Positions 33,721 through 43,744 of a stretch of 59,590 nucleotides of DNA are shown in pieces. The stretch covers positions 1 to 59,590 of the forward strand of contig CALMYB010000015.1 in NCBI GenBank assembly GCA_937873515.1, read 5' to 3'. Origin of the DNA: an uncultured Acidobacteriota bacterium. Its GTDB lineage: Bacteria > Acidobacteriota > Blastocatellia > Pyrinomonadales > Pyrinomonadaceae. Both the position numbers and the translations under genes were made by a program. How positions within the stretch are numbered: position 1 is the stretch's first letter; each line of letters begins with the position of its first letter. The notes beneath the pieces are model-generated. The model was not told the DNA's origin. It saw nothing but the letters and a program-made list of their open reading frames with translations, and did no database searches.

Positions 33721-34185
33721 TCAATTCGACCTCGGAAAGCGATCGCCGACCAAATTCAGCTCAACGCTATGTTCGAGATAGGCTTTCATACCCGCCAATA
33801 GAATCGTAAACCCTTCGGTCGAGTCGCGAATTTGCGAAACGATCTTTTCATCATTGCCAACAAAGCCGCGATTTGTAACGCTCACAAAGGTCGATCCCGC
33901 ATCGAGGGATCTAAAATTCCACTCCACCTCGGTCGTCTCGCCGTAGTTTCCCCACTCGATAACGATCCGAAGATCTTTGTCTATTGACTTAACGCGGATC
34001 GGCACCGTATGGCCATACATTTCCCACGTCCATTCGACGGCATCGTTCTCATCGAGCCGGCCGGTGCTTTTCGTGAACCAAACCTTTGTCGTGGTCGCCG
34101 GATCAACGAACGCCTCAAAGACATCCGCTACCGGCTTGCGGATCAACATCTCCGCCTTTGCGAAATTCTGTTCTTTGATACTCAT
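33721..34185 (-). CDS. SRPBCC (AHSA1-like) ligand-binding protein
   Basis: A 154-residue soluble protein of the START/Bet v1-like superfamily, closest to the AHSA1 group: IRKPVADVFEAFVDPATTTKVWFTKS at the start and FTILLAGMKAYLEH at the end. These proteins bind hydrophobic ligands; the ligand is not known. It starts 3 bases after the sufS stop and is clearly in the SUF transcript. Confidence 0.88.
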   Translation of the reverse strand: MSIKEQNFAKAEMLIRKPVADVFEAFVDPATTTKVWFTKSTGRLDENDAVEWTWEMYGHTVPIRVKSIDKDLRIVIEWGNYGETTEVEWNFRSLDAGSTFVSVTNRGFVGNDEKIVSQIRDSTEGFTILLAGMKAYLEHSVELNLVGDRFPRSN

Positions 34186-34188
34186 TTT

Positions 34189-35430
34189 CTAAGCAAAGAC
34201 CTCTATGACCTTTTGGATCGCGTCGGCCAGCTTATCGACCTCTTCGCGCGTGTTGTAGAAAGCGAACGATGCACGAGCGGTCGCCGGCACGTCGAAGAAC
34301 TGCATCACCGGCTGTGCACAATGATGCCCGGCTCGAACGGCGATGCCTTGCTGATCGAGGATCGTGCCGATGTCGTGCGGATGAACGCCTTCGATGGTGA
34401 ACGAGAGCACGCTCGCCTTATTCGCGGCAGTTCCGATGATCTTGACCTCGGGAATGTCGGAGAGACGAGCGGTCGCGTATTCGAGCAGCGAATGTTCGTA
34501 ACTTGCCGCAGCGTTGAAATCAAGCGCGTTCAAATAATCGATCGCGGCACCGAGGCCGATGCCGGCGGCGATGCCGGGCGTTCCGGCTTCGAACTTTTCG
34601 GGAATCGGTGCATACGTCGTCTTCTCGAAAGAGACCGTGCGGATCATCCCGCCGCCGGTCTGATAAGGCGGCAATCTATCGAGCCATTCGCGTTTGCCGT
34701 AAACGATACCGCTTGCCGTCGGAGCGAACATTTTGTGCCCGGAGAAGACAAAAAAGTCTGCGTCGAGATCCTGTACATCTACAGGAAAATGCGGCACGCT
34801 CTGCGCGGCATCCACCAGCACGGGCACGCCGAATTTATGCGCTGTCGCGATCATTTCCTTAACAGGATTCACCGTGCCGAGCGAATTCGACACATGCGCG
34901 ATGGCGACGATCCTCGTACGCTCGTTGAGCAGTTTTTCGTATTCCTCGACGATGAGTTCGCCGCGTTCGTTCATCGGGATGACGCGGATCTTCGCTCCGC
35001 GATCTTCGGCGACTATCTGCCACGGAACGATATTCGAGTGGTGCTCCATCGCGGAGATAATTATCTCATCCCCCTCGGAGATGAACTTTCGACCGTAAGA
35101 ATACGCAACGAGGTTGATACCCTCGGTCGTGCCGCGAACGAAGATGCATTCCTTTGCTTCCGCGGCATTGATGAATCGTTTCACCTTTTCGCGTGCTGCC
35201 TCGTAAGCGGTCGTTGCGTGCTGCGAAAGGTAATGCACGCCGCGATGTATATTCGAGTGTTCCTCGGCGAGGTACTTCGACGTGCGGTCGATCACCGACT
35301 GCGGCACCTGCGACGACGCACTGTTATCGAGGTACACGAGCGGCTTGCCGTTCACCTCACGCGAGAGCACGGGAAAATCCCGACGAACATTCTCTACGTC
35401 CCAATTAGTCATTTCTTGTACTGCTTTCAT
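34189..35430 (-). CDS. sufS: Cysteine desulfurase SufS
   Basis: A 413-residue PLP enzyme that takes sulfur from cysteine for iron-sulfur assembly. Pyridoxal-binding Lys233 is in FSGHKMF and the persulfide-forming Cys371 in RAGHHCAQP, both as in group II (SufS) desulfurases. SufU encoded three genes downstream is its partner. An alternative ATG at 35412 would remove six residues. The 114-bp gap to sufD is filled by an inverted ACAGAG repeat, which places the start just beyond one arm. Confidence 0.95.
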   Translation of the reverse strand: MKAVQEMTNWDVENVRRDFPVLSREVNGKPLVYLDNSASSQVPQSVIDRTSKYLAEEHSNIHRGVHYLSQHATTAYEAAREKVKRFINAAEAKECIFVRGTTEGINLVAYSYGRKFISEGDEIIISAMEHHSNIVPWQIVAEDRGAKIRVIPMNERGELIVEEYEKLLNERTRIVAIAHVSNSLGTVNPVKEMIATAHKFGVPVLVDAAQSVPHFPVDVQDLDADFFVFSGHKMFAPTASGIVYGKREWLDRLPPYQTGGGMIRTVSFEKTTYAPIPEKFEAGTPGIAAGIGLGAAIDYLNALDFNAAASYEHSLLEYATARLSDIPEVKIIGTAANKASVLSFTIEGVHPHDIGTILDQQGIAVRAGHHCAQPVMQFFDVPATARASFAFYNTREEVDKLADAIQKVIEVFA

Positions 35431-35439
35431 CTATTTTCA

Positions 35440-35544
35440 CCGGAGAGAGCACATAGAGCACGGAGTTTTAGCACAACCGATGCTCTTTCCCGTGATCTCA
35501 TTCAACTCCATCTCAAATCTCCGTGTTCTCTGTGTTCTCTGTGG
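35440..35544. repeat. ACAGAG inverted-repeat element between sufD and sufS
   Basis: Left arm 35440-35465 and right arm 35519-35544 are inverted copies (21 of 26 positions match) built from ACACAGAG/GAACACGGAG words, with a 53-base loop. The right arm continues GGTTAAAT, which provides the TAA stop of sufD. A second copy lies upstream of sufB. Confidence 0.75.
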
Positions 35545-36681
35545 TTAAATCTCCGTTCCGAGCCGATTCAGCACCGCTGTGTCGAGCTCTTCTTTGATGC
35601 TCTCGACCGTGATCTTGTTGATGATCTCCTCTGCAAATCCGTATGTCAGCAAGTTGCGTGCAAGGGCGTCGGGCAATCCGCGCGTGAGCAAGTAGAAAAG
35701 TTCCTCTTCCTCGAGCTGGCCGACGGTTGCTCCGTGTGCGCACTTTACATCCTCGTTAAATATCTCGAGCTGCGGTTTTGTATCGACACGGGCATCGTTC
35801 GAGAGCAGAAGGTTCTTGTTCGACTGTATCGCATCCGTACCGCTCGCACCTTCGCGGACAAAGACCTTGCCGTTAAAGACGCCCCGCGAAGTGTCATTCA
35901 GAACGCCCTTATAACTTTGATGCGACGTGCAGTTCGGCACCTTGTGGTCAATGATCGAGTGCGTGTCGTGGTGCTGCGAACCCGAAAGCATATAGAGGCC
36001 ATCGACACTCGCCTCGCCGCCCTCCGCGTTGAACGAAACCTCGATATCATGCCGTGTGATCGCACCGCCGAGATTGATGCTCGTTGCGTCGTAGCGAGCC
36101 GCGCGTCCGACCGACGCCTCGGTCACGCCGTAATTGAACGCGTCGCCGGCATCCTTCTGAACGCGATAATGTGTGAGACTAGCATTGTCCTCGACGAAGA
36201 TCTGCGTCGCAGAATTCGTAAACCCCGCCGCTTCGGATGCGAACACCTCGACAAGCGTTGCGCGGCTGTCGGCCTCGGCAACGACGATCGTATGCGGGAA
36301 TATCGCTTCGCCCTCGGCGGCAACGTGCTCAATGACGAACGGCTCTTCCACGGCCGTTTCTTTCGGGATGCGGATGACGCGATACACGGCGAACGCCTGG
36401 TTCAAAGCCGTAAATCCGTTTCGGTCGAATTTGAATTCACGAACGCGATCCATTGCGTCGGAAACGTCTTCCGAGGCGACGTCTCCTACACGCCATTCAC
36501 CGCTTGCGATCCGTGCGACGTTCGTATATTTCCAATCTTCGAGCCGAACGGTCGGAAAGCCATTCTCGGTAAAAGCTTCGAACGCCTCTTGACGCAGCTT
36601 GCCGAGAGAATCTTTTGCCTCGCCGAATCGTTCACGAAATGCGGTCGAAAAATATGTATCTTTAATTGCCACTGTTGTCAT
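35545..36681 (-). CDS. sufD: SUF scaffold subunit SufD
   Basis: A 378-residue SufBD-family protein. The C-terminal beta-helix core is recognised by GLYMLSGSQHHDTHSIIDH, GVLNDTSRGVFNGKVFV, SNKNLLLSNDARVDTKPQLEI and CAHGATVGQLEEEELFYLLTRG. It pairs with SufB and SufC in the scaffold complex. The Cys in CAHGATVG and the nearby His are the expected conserved residues. The last codon runs into the repeat element, so its natural 3' flank may have been replaced. Confidence 0.94.
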   Translation of the reverse strand: MTTVAIKDTYFSTAFRERFGEAKDSLGKLRQEAFEAFTENGFPTVRLEDWKYTNVARIASGEWRVGDVASEDVSDAMDRVREFKFDRNGFTALNQAFAVYRVIRIPKETAVEEPFVIEHVAAEGEAIFPHTIVVAEADSRATLVEVFASEAAGFTNSATQIFVEDNASLTHYRVQKDAGDAFNYGVTEASVGRAARYDATSINLGGAITRHDIEVSFNAEGGEASVDGLYMLSGSQHHDTHSIIDHKVPNCTSHQSYKGVLNDTSRGVFNGKVFVREGASGTDAIQSNKNLLLSNDARVDTKPQLEIFNEDVKCAHGATVGQLEEEELFYLLTRGLPDALARNLLTYGFAEEIINKITVESIKEELDTAVLNRLGTEI

Positions 36682-36705
36682 TTCTTCAAAACCCGAAAAT
36701 CTTGC

Positions 36706-38799
36706 CTAATCCACTCTCACCAATATGAATCGGTCGTTTTTCTTTATTGTCCGTTCGGGATCGAGCAGAAGATCCTTTGCGAGCTGCAGCTTTGTTGCAT
36801 TCTCAGCACGAGGTTTCTTGTCATCGACAAGCGTCGAACGGTCATAGTCAAATAGAAAATCATGACGCGCCAGGATGTACTTTGTCCCGAGTTCACGCGC
36901 CGTTGTACGAAGGTCGTTGATATCTTTTGCCTGCCACACGAGTTTGCGGAGCGTCCAGTCCTCGAATAGATAGTCCGAAAAGTACGGGCGATCGAGATCG
37001 TACGTATCGCGGCGCATATTGATTAGCCAGACCTTTTCGTTCGAGTCTGTATCGCTGTTCAACATTCGATAGTACGGATAATAGTCGAGCTGGCGAGTAA
37101 GATACGCGTCGCGTGTTTCGCCGCCGAACACAACACGCAGCGGCGACCGCATCGAGAACCACGCAAGCGACGTCAAGACACAAAGGACAGACGCTAGGCC
37201 AAACGTGTAATACCACGCATTCTTCGTACCTTTGTCTTCCGAGCTATCTCCCGATGCCGCGATCGCGATTGCGAGGAGCGGGACGATCGGCAAGAGATAT
37301 CGGATCTGTTCGCTCGAAAAAAGCCAAAAGAGAAAGTAGACTCCCGAAATTCCCGCAAGCGTCGCAGCCGCGGGATCATTCTTTCGTCGAATGCCGAACC
37401 AAATTAGCGGCAGACTGATCAAGAACGCCGCGCCGAGTACACCGTCATAGAGATTCGCGTCCTCAGGCTGTGCTGCAAGCGAAAGTCGAAACGGTGCGAG
37501 CAAATAATTCACCGGTGCTTGATCGACTCCGCCATACTGCGAATTCATCACCTGGAACAGATTCGATCGTTCAACATCCCAGCCCGGAGCTTCGCCTTTC
37601 CAAATACTTAAATAGAATGGAAAAAGCGGCGAACCTGTAGCAGACCACGTCCGCAGGTACCACGGCGAAGCAAGCACACCCGCAAGCACTAGAGCAAACA
37701 CGGCTGTCCCGGCAAGTTTTCCCGCAGATACCTCATTGCGAACTTTTAGAAGAATGACAAGCACGAGTGCGGCGATGAGAAACAGCGTGGTTAGTTTGAT
37801 CGCCAGCGCGCCGCCTAAGAAGATCGCGAGATGAACGAGATGCTTCGTGTCGTATCCGTCGAGCCAACGCATCAGCGAATAGGCCGCAAGGGCCGCGTAA
37901 AACGCCAAAGCAACATCCGTGTAACCGCTCGATGCAGAATGAAATGCGGTTGGAATCGCAGCAACAAGCAGAACCGCGATGAACGACCATGTCCGCGAGA
38001 CATTCAGTTCGCGTGCCCAGCCAAATACGACCGCAAGCAGCAGCGGGAGATATAAGAATGCAACGGCTCCGGCCGCGGCTTCGCCCGCACGAACGCTGTA
38101 AACTCCGCCGAGCAGCATCGCCCACACGAACTGCATTTCACCGCCGAGAGCGAGATAGCTTGCTATATTCCCTTCGACGAACGCGTTCGAGTGTTGAGCG
38201 ATGAAGGCCTTCGGCAGGGCAAAATGATAAAGCAGCGTGTCTTTTGCGATCGGCGGAGCAAGTGCTGCTACGAAGGCGATAAGCAAGACGAACGCGATCA
38301 GCCCGACGACAACGCGATCAACGCCCGACACGCTCTCGGGCGTTCGGCTCTCGACGCGGGCCGAACGTAGTCTTGCAGATCCCGCTAGGCAGCAAACTAC
38401 TCCGAGGATCGTTACGACAATCGCCGTCGCAGTTGAATATAGTCCCGCGATGCCTAGAAAGAACCAGATGATCGACCAAAGGACCGAGCCGACGCCGACG
38501 TTGCGCGCTAATTCGAGAATGTGAGAATCGCCGTCGCGTCGTCCGACCTTCAAAAAAAGTGAAACGATTGACCCGAGACCAAACCACGCGGCCATGACAA
38601 AGCCTGCGGCAATTGCGCCAACGAGCGAATCAACAAAGCCGGAACCGAAGAACGCTCCACCGCCTACATTTCCAAGCAGCTTAGGCAAGCTCAAGAGGTC
38701 CGAGCTGCGGAACGAAACAAAAACGACAAGCAATGCCGCCGCCCAGATCGCGACGATCACCGCATTACCGGTCTTGTTGTTCCCTTTGCCTTCGGTCAC
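36706..38799 (-). CDS. Large polytopic GT-C-type membrane glycosyltransferase-like protein
   Basis: A 697-residue protein with about twelve membrane helices and a C-terminal extracytoplasmic domain (about 560-697). Asp in PPIAKDTLLYHFALPKA in the first large loop, and SPWYLRTW with GSPLFPF later, match the GT-C fold of polyprenyl-phosphate-sugar transferases (ArnT/PMT/GT83-like). Donor and acceptor are unknown. It starts in an ATGA overlap with the stop of the preceding 157-residue membrane protein and sits between sufC and sufD, where it has no known role. Confidence 0.72.
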   Translation of the reverse strand: MTEGKGNNKTGNAVIVAIWAAALLVVFVSFRSSDLLSLPKLLGNVGGGAFFGSGFVDSLVGAIAAGFVMAAWFGLGSIVSLFLKVGRRDGDSHILELARNVGVGSVLWSIIWFFLGIAGLYSTATAIVVTILGVVCCLAGSARLRSARVESRTPESVSGVDRVVVGLIAFVLLIAFVAALAPPIAKDTLLYHFALPKAFIAQHSNAFVEGNIASYLALGGEMQFVWAMLLGGVYSVRAGEAAAGAVAFLYLPLLLAVVFGWARELNVSRTWSFIAVLLVAAIPTAFHSASSGYTDVALAFYAALAAYSLMRWLDGYDTKHLVHLAIFLGGALAIKLTTLFLIAALVLVILLKVRNEVSAGKLAGTAVFALVLAGVLASPWYLRTWSATGSPLFPFYLSIWKGEAPGWDVERSNLFQVMNSQYGGVDQAPVNYLLAPFRLSLAAQPEDANLYDGVLGAAFLISLPLIWFGIRRKNDPAAATLAGISGVYFLFWLFSSEQIRYLLPIVPLLAIAIAASGDSSEDKGTKNAWYYTFGLASVLCVLTSLAWFSMRSPLRVVFGGETRDAYLTRQLDYYPYYRMLNSDTDSNEKVWLINMRRDTYDLDRPYFSDYLFEDWTLRKLVWQAKDINDLRTTARELGTKYILARHDFLFDYDRSTLVDDKKPRAENATKLQLAKDLLLDPERTIKKNDRFILVRVD

Positions 38800-39269
38800 G
38801 AATTCCCCTCATTATTTGCCGTTCGATAAAAACGCTGCGCGGATGTTGTGATCGGCACCGCGATGCAAACGATCAATATCAGCCAATTCTCGATCCAGTT
38901 CCAAAGATTCACGCCTCGGAAGCCGATCTGAGAGGACGGCACAACGAACAAGTTCATCACCGTCCAAACAACCGCACCATAAACGATCGCACTAAGCCAT
39001 CTGCTGCGTCGGAAGAAAGCAATACGCGGGTAGATCAGGAAGTAAAAAACCGTCCAGCTAAACGCGATCAGGTAATGAAAGAACACTCCCAACGCGATCA
39101 TTTCGCTGCCGCCGTCAAATGCCGCTTTTCCGAAAGCTCCGCTTGCGATGAACCTAAAGACGCGTGCTGCATCACCGCCGGCAAGTATGAAGATCGCAGC
39201 CAGAATATCCAACGTTCCGGCGACAAGGCCTGTGATCAAAATGATGGCTGCGAGCTTGCCCCTCTGCAT
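38796..39269 (-). CDS. Four-helix membrane protein (DUF1440/YagU-like)
   Basis: A 157-residue protein with four membrane helices. Lack of signal, GLVAGTLDILAAI at the start and SEMIALGVFFHYLIAFSWTVFYFL in the middle resemble the YagU/DUF1440-like group of unknown role. It starts 4 bp after the sufC stop and overlaps the GT-C gene by ATGA. Confidence 0.65.
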   Translation of the reverse strand: MQRGKLAAIILITGLVAGTLDILAAIFILAGGDAARVFRFIASGAFGKAAFDGGSEMIALGVFFHYLIAFSWTVFYFLIYPRIAFFRRSRWLSAIVYGAVVWTVMNLFVVPSSQIGFRGVNLWNWIENWLILIVCIAVPITTSAQRFYRTANNEGNS

Positions 39270-39273
39270 TTCG

Positions 39274-40026
39274 CTATTTCGCGGCCGCCTTTACCCAGTC
39301 GTAGCCTTTCTCTTCAAGCTCGAGGGCGAGTTCCTTGCCGCCTTCTTTGACCACCTTGCCGTTCGCAAGAACGTGTACAAAATCAGGCACGATGTAGTTC
39401 AAAAGCCTCTGATAATGCGTAACGAGAATGATCGCGTTATCGCTCGTGCGAAGTTTGTTGACGCCCTCGGCGACAATGCGTAGAGCGTCGATATCGAGGC
39501 CGGAATCCGTCTCATCAAGGATCGCGAGTTTCGGTTCGAGCACAGCCATCTGGAGGATCTCGTTTCGCTTTTTCTCGCCGCCCGAAAAACCTTCGTTCAC
39601 CGAACGCTTGAAGAATTGCGGATCCATCTCGACGATCTTCGCCTTCTCTTTCAGAAGATCGTTGAATTCGAGCGGGTCGAGTTCCTCTTCGCCGTTGTGC
39701 TTCGCTTTTTGGTTGTAGGCAAGACGCAGAAATTGTGAATTCGACACGCCGGGCACCTCGACCGGATATTGGAACGCCATGAAAACGCCCTCGCGTGCAC
39801 GTTCGTCAGGTTCGAGGTCGAGCAAATTCTTGCCGTCGTAGGTAACCGTGCCCGAGATCACTTCGTAAGAAGGATGCCCGGCCAACACCTTCGACAACGT
39901 CGATTTGCCGGATCCGTTCGGCCCCATTATGGCGTGGACCTCGCCCTTTTTGACTTGAAGGTTAAGGCCCTTCAATATCTCTTTTCCATCGATGCCTGCA
40001 TGCAGGTCTTTAACTTCTAGTAACAT
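39274..40026 (-). CDS. sufC: SUF ATPase SufC
   Basis: A 250-residue ABC-type ATPase that drives the SufBCD scaffold; it is soluble and not a transporter. Walker [10 protein letters not shown] near 35-43, the signature [11 protein letters not shown] and Walker [15 protein letters not shown] are all intact. The start is one base after the zinc-ribbon gene, and sufB lies four genes upstream. Confidence 0.97.
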   Translation of the reverse strand: MLLEVKDLHAGIDGKEILKGLNLQVKKGEVHAIMGPNGSGKSTLSKVLAGHPSYEVISGTVTYDGKNLLDLEPDERAREGVFMAFQYPVEVPGVSNSQFLRLAYNQKAKHNGEEELDPLEFNDLLKEKAKIVEMDPQFFKRSVNEGFSGGEKKRNEILQMAVLEPKLAILDETDSGLDIDALRIVAEGVNKLRTSDNAIILVTHYQRLLNYIVPDFVHVLANGKVVKEGGKELALELEEKGYDWVKAAAK

Positions 40027-40027
40027 T

Positions 40028-40234
40028 TTATTTTTTTACTTTTTCCAGTCTTTTCTTTACCTGATCAAGGTCATATCCGGGTATCGCATAAAATTCGTAA
40101 TAGCCGCATTCGATGCAGACGTATGTTTCTGGCCACTGATTGTGCAGGACGTTCGTCCTGACGCCCACCCAGGAACCGGTCCTTCCCATATAGACCTCGT
40201 CTGATCCGCATTTTGGACAGATGCCGCTTTTCAT
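40028..40234 (-). CDS. Small zinc-ribbon protein
   Basis: A 68-residue protein with two CxxC knuckles: CPKCG at residues 6-10 and CIECGYYE further on, enough for one zinc or iron-binding ribbon. The C-terminus is a charged helix. The start overlaps the stop of the GNAT gene by ATGA and sufC starts one base after its stop. It is too small for a known SUF factor; a metal or cluster accessory role is a guess. Confidence 0.8.
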   Translation of the reverse strand: MKSGICPKCGSDEVYMGRTGSWVGVRTNVLHNQWPETYVCIECGYYEFYAIPGYDLDQVKKRLEKVKK

Positions 40235-40743
40235 CTACGGATCAGTTTCTCCATTTCCAAACCCGGCACGCCGTACCATTCTTCGGCGGTCGTATCGCGC
40301 ACCCACTCGTAACCGTGCTTTCCGTAAAGCTCCTTTGCACCCGGCGTAAAGTACGTCGTGTACAAAAATATACGGTCAAATTCAGTCGTCGCGGCATACT
40401 CATCGATCGCATCGAGAAGTTTATGCGCGACGCCGCAGCCTTGTGCAGAAGGAGCGACGGCCATGCTGCGAACATAAAGAGCGCCTTCCTCGACGGTTAC
40501 AGAAACAGTTCCGACGATCTCGCCATCGCGTTCGGCGACCCATTGCGGCCCTTCATCAAATCTCGGCCGGATCTCGGCGGGCGCCAACGCGATGACCTCA
40601 AACGCCTCGGGCGTGTAGTGCTCGCGAAAACGGCTGAAAGAGCTGATTATCACCTCTGAGATCGCCGCAGCGTCTTGCAGCACAGCGAGTCGCACGACGA
40701 CCGCTTCACGCAGCAACGCTTTTTTCGCTTCGGGCTTCGACAT
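40231..40743 (-). CDS. GNAT-family N-acetyltransferase
   Basis: A 170-residue acetyltransferase. Motif A (VRSMAVAPSAQGCGVAHKLL) holds the CoA-binding Q-x-x-G-x-(G/A) loop. The start at 40743 has AAGGTGAG about six bases before it and is preferred to an in-frame ATG 9 bases upstream. It overlaps the end of the phzF gene by 38 bases. Substrate unknown. Confidence 0.88.
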   Translation of the reverse strand: MSKPEAKKALLREAVVVRLAVLQDAAAISEVIISSFSRFREHYTPEAFEVIALAPAEIRPRFDEGPQWVAERDGEIVGTVSVTVEEGALYVRSMAVAPSAQGCGVAHKLLDAIDEYAATTEFDRIFLYTTYFTPGAKELYGKHGYEWVRDTTAEEWYGVPGLEMEKLIRR

Positions 40744-41527
40744 AGATCTCACCTTTCAAATAGGTAACCGCATTGCCGCCGATCTTTACCCGATCGCCTG
40801 CCAACTCACAAAATAATTCGCCGCCGCGTTTTGACACCTGCCTTGCGACAAGTTCATTCTTGCCAAGCTGTCCTGCCCAGTAAGGCACAAGCGTGCAGTG
40901 CATTGCTCCCGTTACCGGATCTTCCGCGATACCGATCTTCGGTGCGAACATGCGTGATGCAAAATCGCACGTCTCGCCCGGGGCCGTCACATAGATCCGT
41001 TCGTATTCTAGCTTCGCTAGCGCATTAAAGTCGGGTTCGAGATCTCGGACATCCTGCTCTGTATCGAGCCTCATCATCACGCCATTGTTTACGGCACCCC
41101 AAGCCTTTACCGGTACTTTGCCAAGCGCCTGTGCCAACGCATCGCTCGCTTCGATCTCTGTTATCTGATATGCCGGAAAATCCAGAACGAGCCGGTCGTC
41201 GCCGCGTCGTTCGACACTCAACACTCCACTCTTGTCCGAATGAAAGTCGATGCGGTCACTTTTTAATTTCATTTCCCTAAAGATCACGTGAGCCGACGCA
41301 AGCGTCGCGTGTCCGCAAAGGTTCACTTCCATCGTTGGCGTGAACCAGCGAATATCGTACTTGCCGTTTGCGCCGACAAAAAAGGCGGTTTCAGAAAGCT
41401 TATTCTCCGCCGCTATCGCCAGCATCGTCTCGTCATCGAGCCAACTCTCAAGCGGCACAACAGCCGCCGGATTCCCGCCGAAAAGCTCGCTTGTAAACGC
41501 ATCAACTTGGTAGATAGGTAATTTCAT
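40706..41527 (-). CDS. PhzF-family epimerase/isomerase-like protein
   Basis: A 273-residue protein of the PhzF/diaminopimelate-epimerase-like fold. YQVDAFTSELFGGNPAAVV opens it, and the catalytic glutamate is in NKLSETAFFV (about residue 46). The FAPKIGIAEDPVTGAMHCTL segment is the second half-domain hallmark. Most family members outside phenazine clusters are unassigned. It follows sufB by 32 bp on the same strand. Confidence 0.9.
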   Translation of the reverse strand: MKLPIYQVDAFTSELFGGNPAAVVPLESWLDDETMLAIAAENKLSETAFFVGANGKYDIRWFTPTMEVNLCGHATLASAHVIFREMKLKSDRIDFHSDKSGVLSVERRGDDRLVLDFPAYQITEIEASDALAQALGKVPVKAWGAVNNGVMMRLDTEQDVRDLEPDFNALAKLEYERIYVTAPGETCDFASRMFAPKIGIAEDPVTGAMHCTLVPYWAGQLGKNELVARQVSKRGGELFCELAGDRVKIGGNAVTYLKGEIYVEARSEKSVAA

Positions 41528-41559
41528 TCAAATGTACCCGCGGTATGACGCTAACGCCG

Positions 41560-42999
<1,440 letters not shown>

Positions 43000-43011
43000 A
43001 AAAACTACTTA

Positions 43012-43109
43012 CCACAGAGAGCACAGAGACCACGGAGATCGACGGGTCGGGAGTAAATCCTTAGTGCTTCTATATTCATTGCTATCTAATATCTCATTTC
43101 TTCTGGTTA
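43012..43109. repeat. ACAGAG element between rrf2 and sufB
   Basis: 43012-43037 matches the revcomp of the right arm of the sufD/sufS element at 24 of 26 positions. The opposite end (TTCTTCTGGTTAAAATC near 43098-43114) is a decayed version of the other arm. The two elements are of nearly equal length. Confidence 0.65.
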
Positions 43110-43116
43110 AAATCTC

Positions 43117-43596
43117 TTACACTCCCTGCGGCTCGACCGTCCTATGAATAGAATGAACGCGATGGAACATCGCATCGACCGAACGCTCGCTGCCGACGAG
43201 TTGGGCAAGCGTGATCTGCGAAAGGGCATTCTCCACAAGTGCGTGCAGTCCGATTATCACCGGCCGGATCCCGCAGTCGCCGTTATGCACGCAAGAATCC
43301 AGCACGCCCGTGTAGCTTCCGCAGTGCTTGTTCAAAACATCCTCGTCGAGCACCTTGATTATCTCGCTCAGGCGAATATCTTCGGCAGGCCTTTCGAGTG
43401 AATAACCGCCCTTCGTGCCGCGTGTCGAGTGAACGAAGCCGGCCTTGTTCAAAAGCCACATCAGCTTGCCCGCATTCGCGGTCGAGATGCCTTCTCGCTC
43501 GGCGATCTGCGGCAGGGTCAGGCTTGCGCCCTCCGGCAGGGCCGCAAGTTGTACAAGACAGCGCAACCCGTACTCTTCCTGTGCAGAGATCTTCAT
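43117..43596 (-). CDS. Rrf2-family regulator of the SUF operon
   Basis: A 159-residue winged-helix repressor. The N-terminus (MKISAQEEYGLRCLVQLA) and HSTRGTKGGYSLERP wing are typical of Rrf2/IscR/SufR-like proteins. Three cysteines (92, 102, 108) in HCGSYTGVLDSCVHNGDC can hold an iron-sulfur cluster; the spacing CX9CX5C is wider than the IscR CX5CX5C. As the first gene of the SUF run it most likely represses its own promoter when clusters are plentiful. Confidence 0.92.
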   Translation of the reverse strand: MKISAQEEYGLRCLVQLAALPEGASLTLPQIAEREGISTANAGKLMWLLNKAGFVHSTRGTKGGYSLERPAEDIRLSEIIKVLDEDVLNKHCGSYTGVLDSCVHNGDCGIRPVIIGLHALVENALSQITLAQLVGSERSVDAMFHRVHSIHRTVEPQGV

Positions 43597-43664
43597 ATCT
43601 TCCTACTTTTCCTATCGTCCGGGGGCTTTGGGGGCCCGTAAAAGCACAATTTTTCCGCAAACTC

Positions 43665-43693
43665 AGTATCTCAAATCATTATTTTTTCGTCAA
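43665..43693 (-). promoter_or_regulatory. SUF operon promoter
   Basis: On the minus strand TTGACG (43693 to 43688), 17 bases, GATACT (43670 to 43665). The site lies about 70 bases before the rrf2 ATG. Any operator should overlap it; I could not define one with confidence. Confidence 0.65.
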
Positions 43694-43744
43694 GATTGCG
43701 CAAGTGGCTCAGCTAATGGATAAAAAGCCGCTAAGATAGAGAAC

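Noticed and set aside
34009..36855. A 948-codon open frame on the plus strand
   Set aside because: It lies antisense across sufS, the repeat element and sufD, which are unmistakable genes; its translation has no recognisable domain and reads as a mirror frame of biased codons.
43694..43744. tRNA-like GTGGCTCAGCTAATGG segment
   Set aside because: It resembles a D-arm by chance; no acceptor stem, anticodon arm or T-loop follows.
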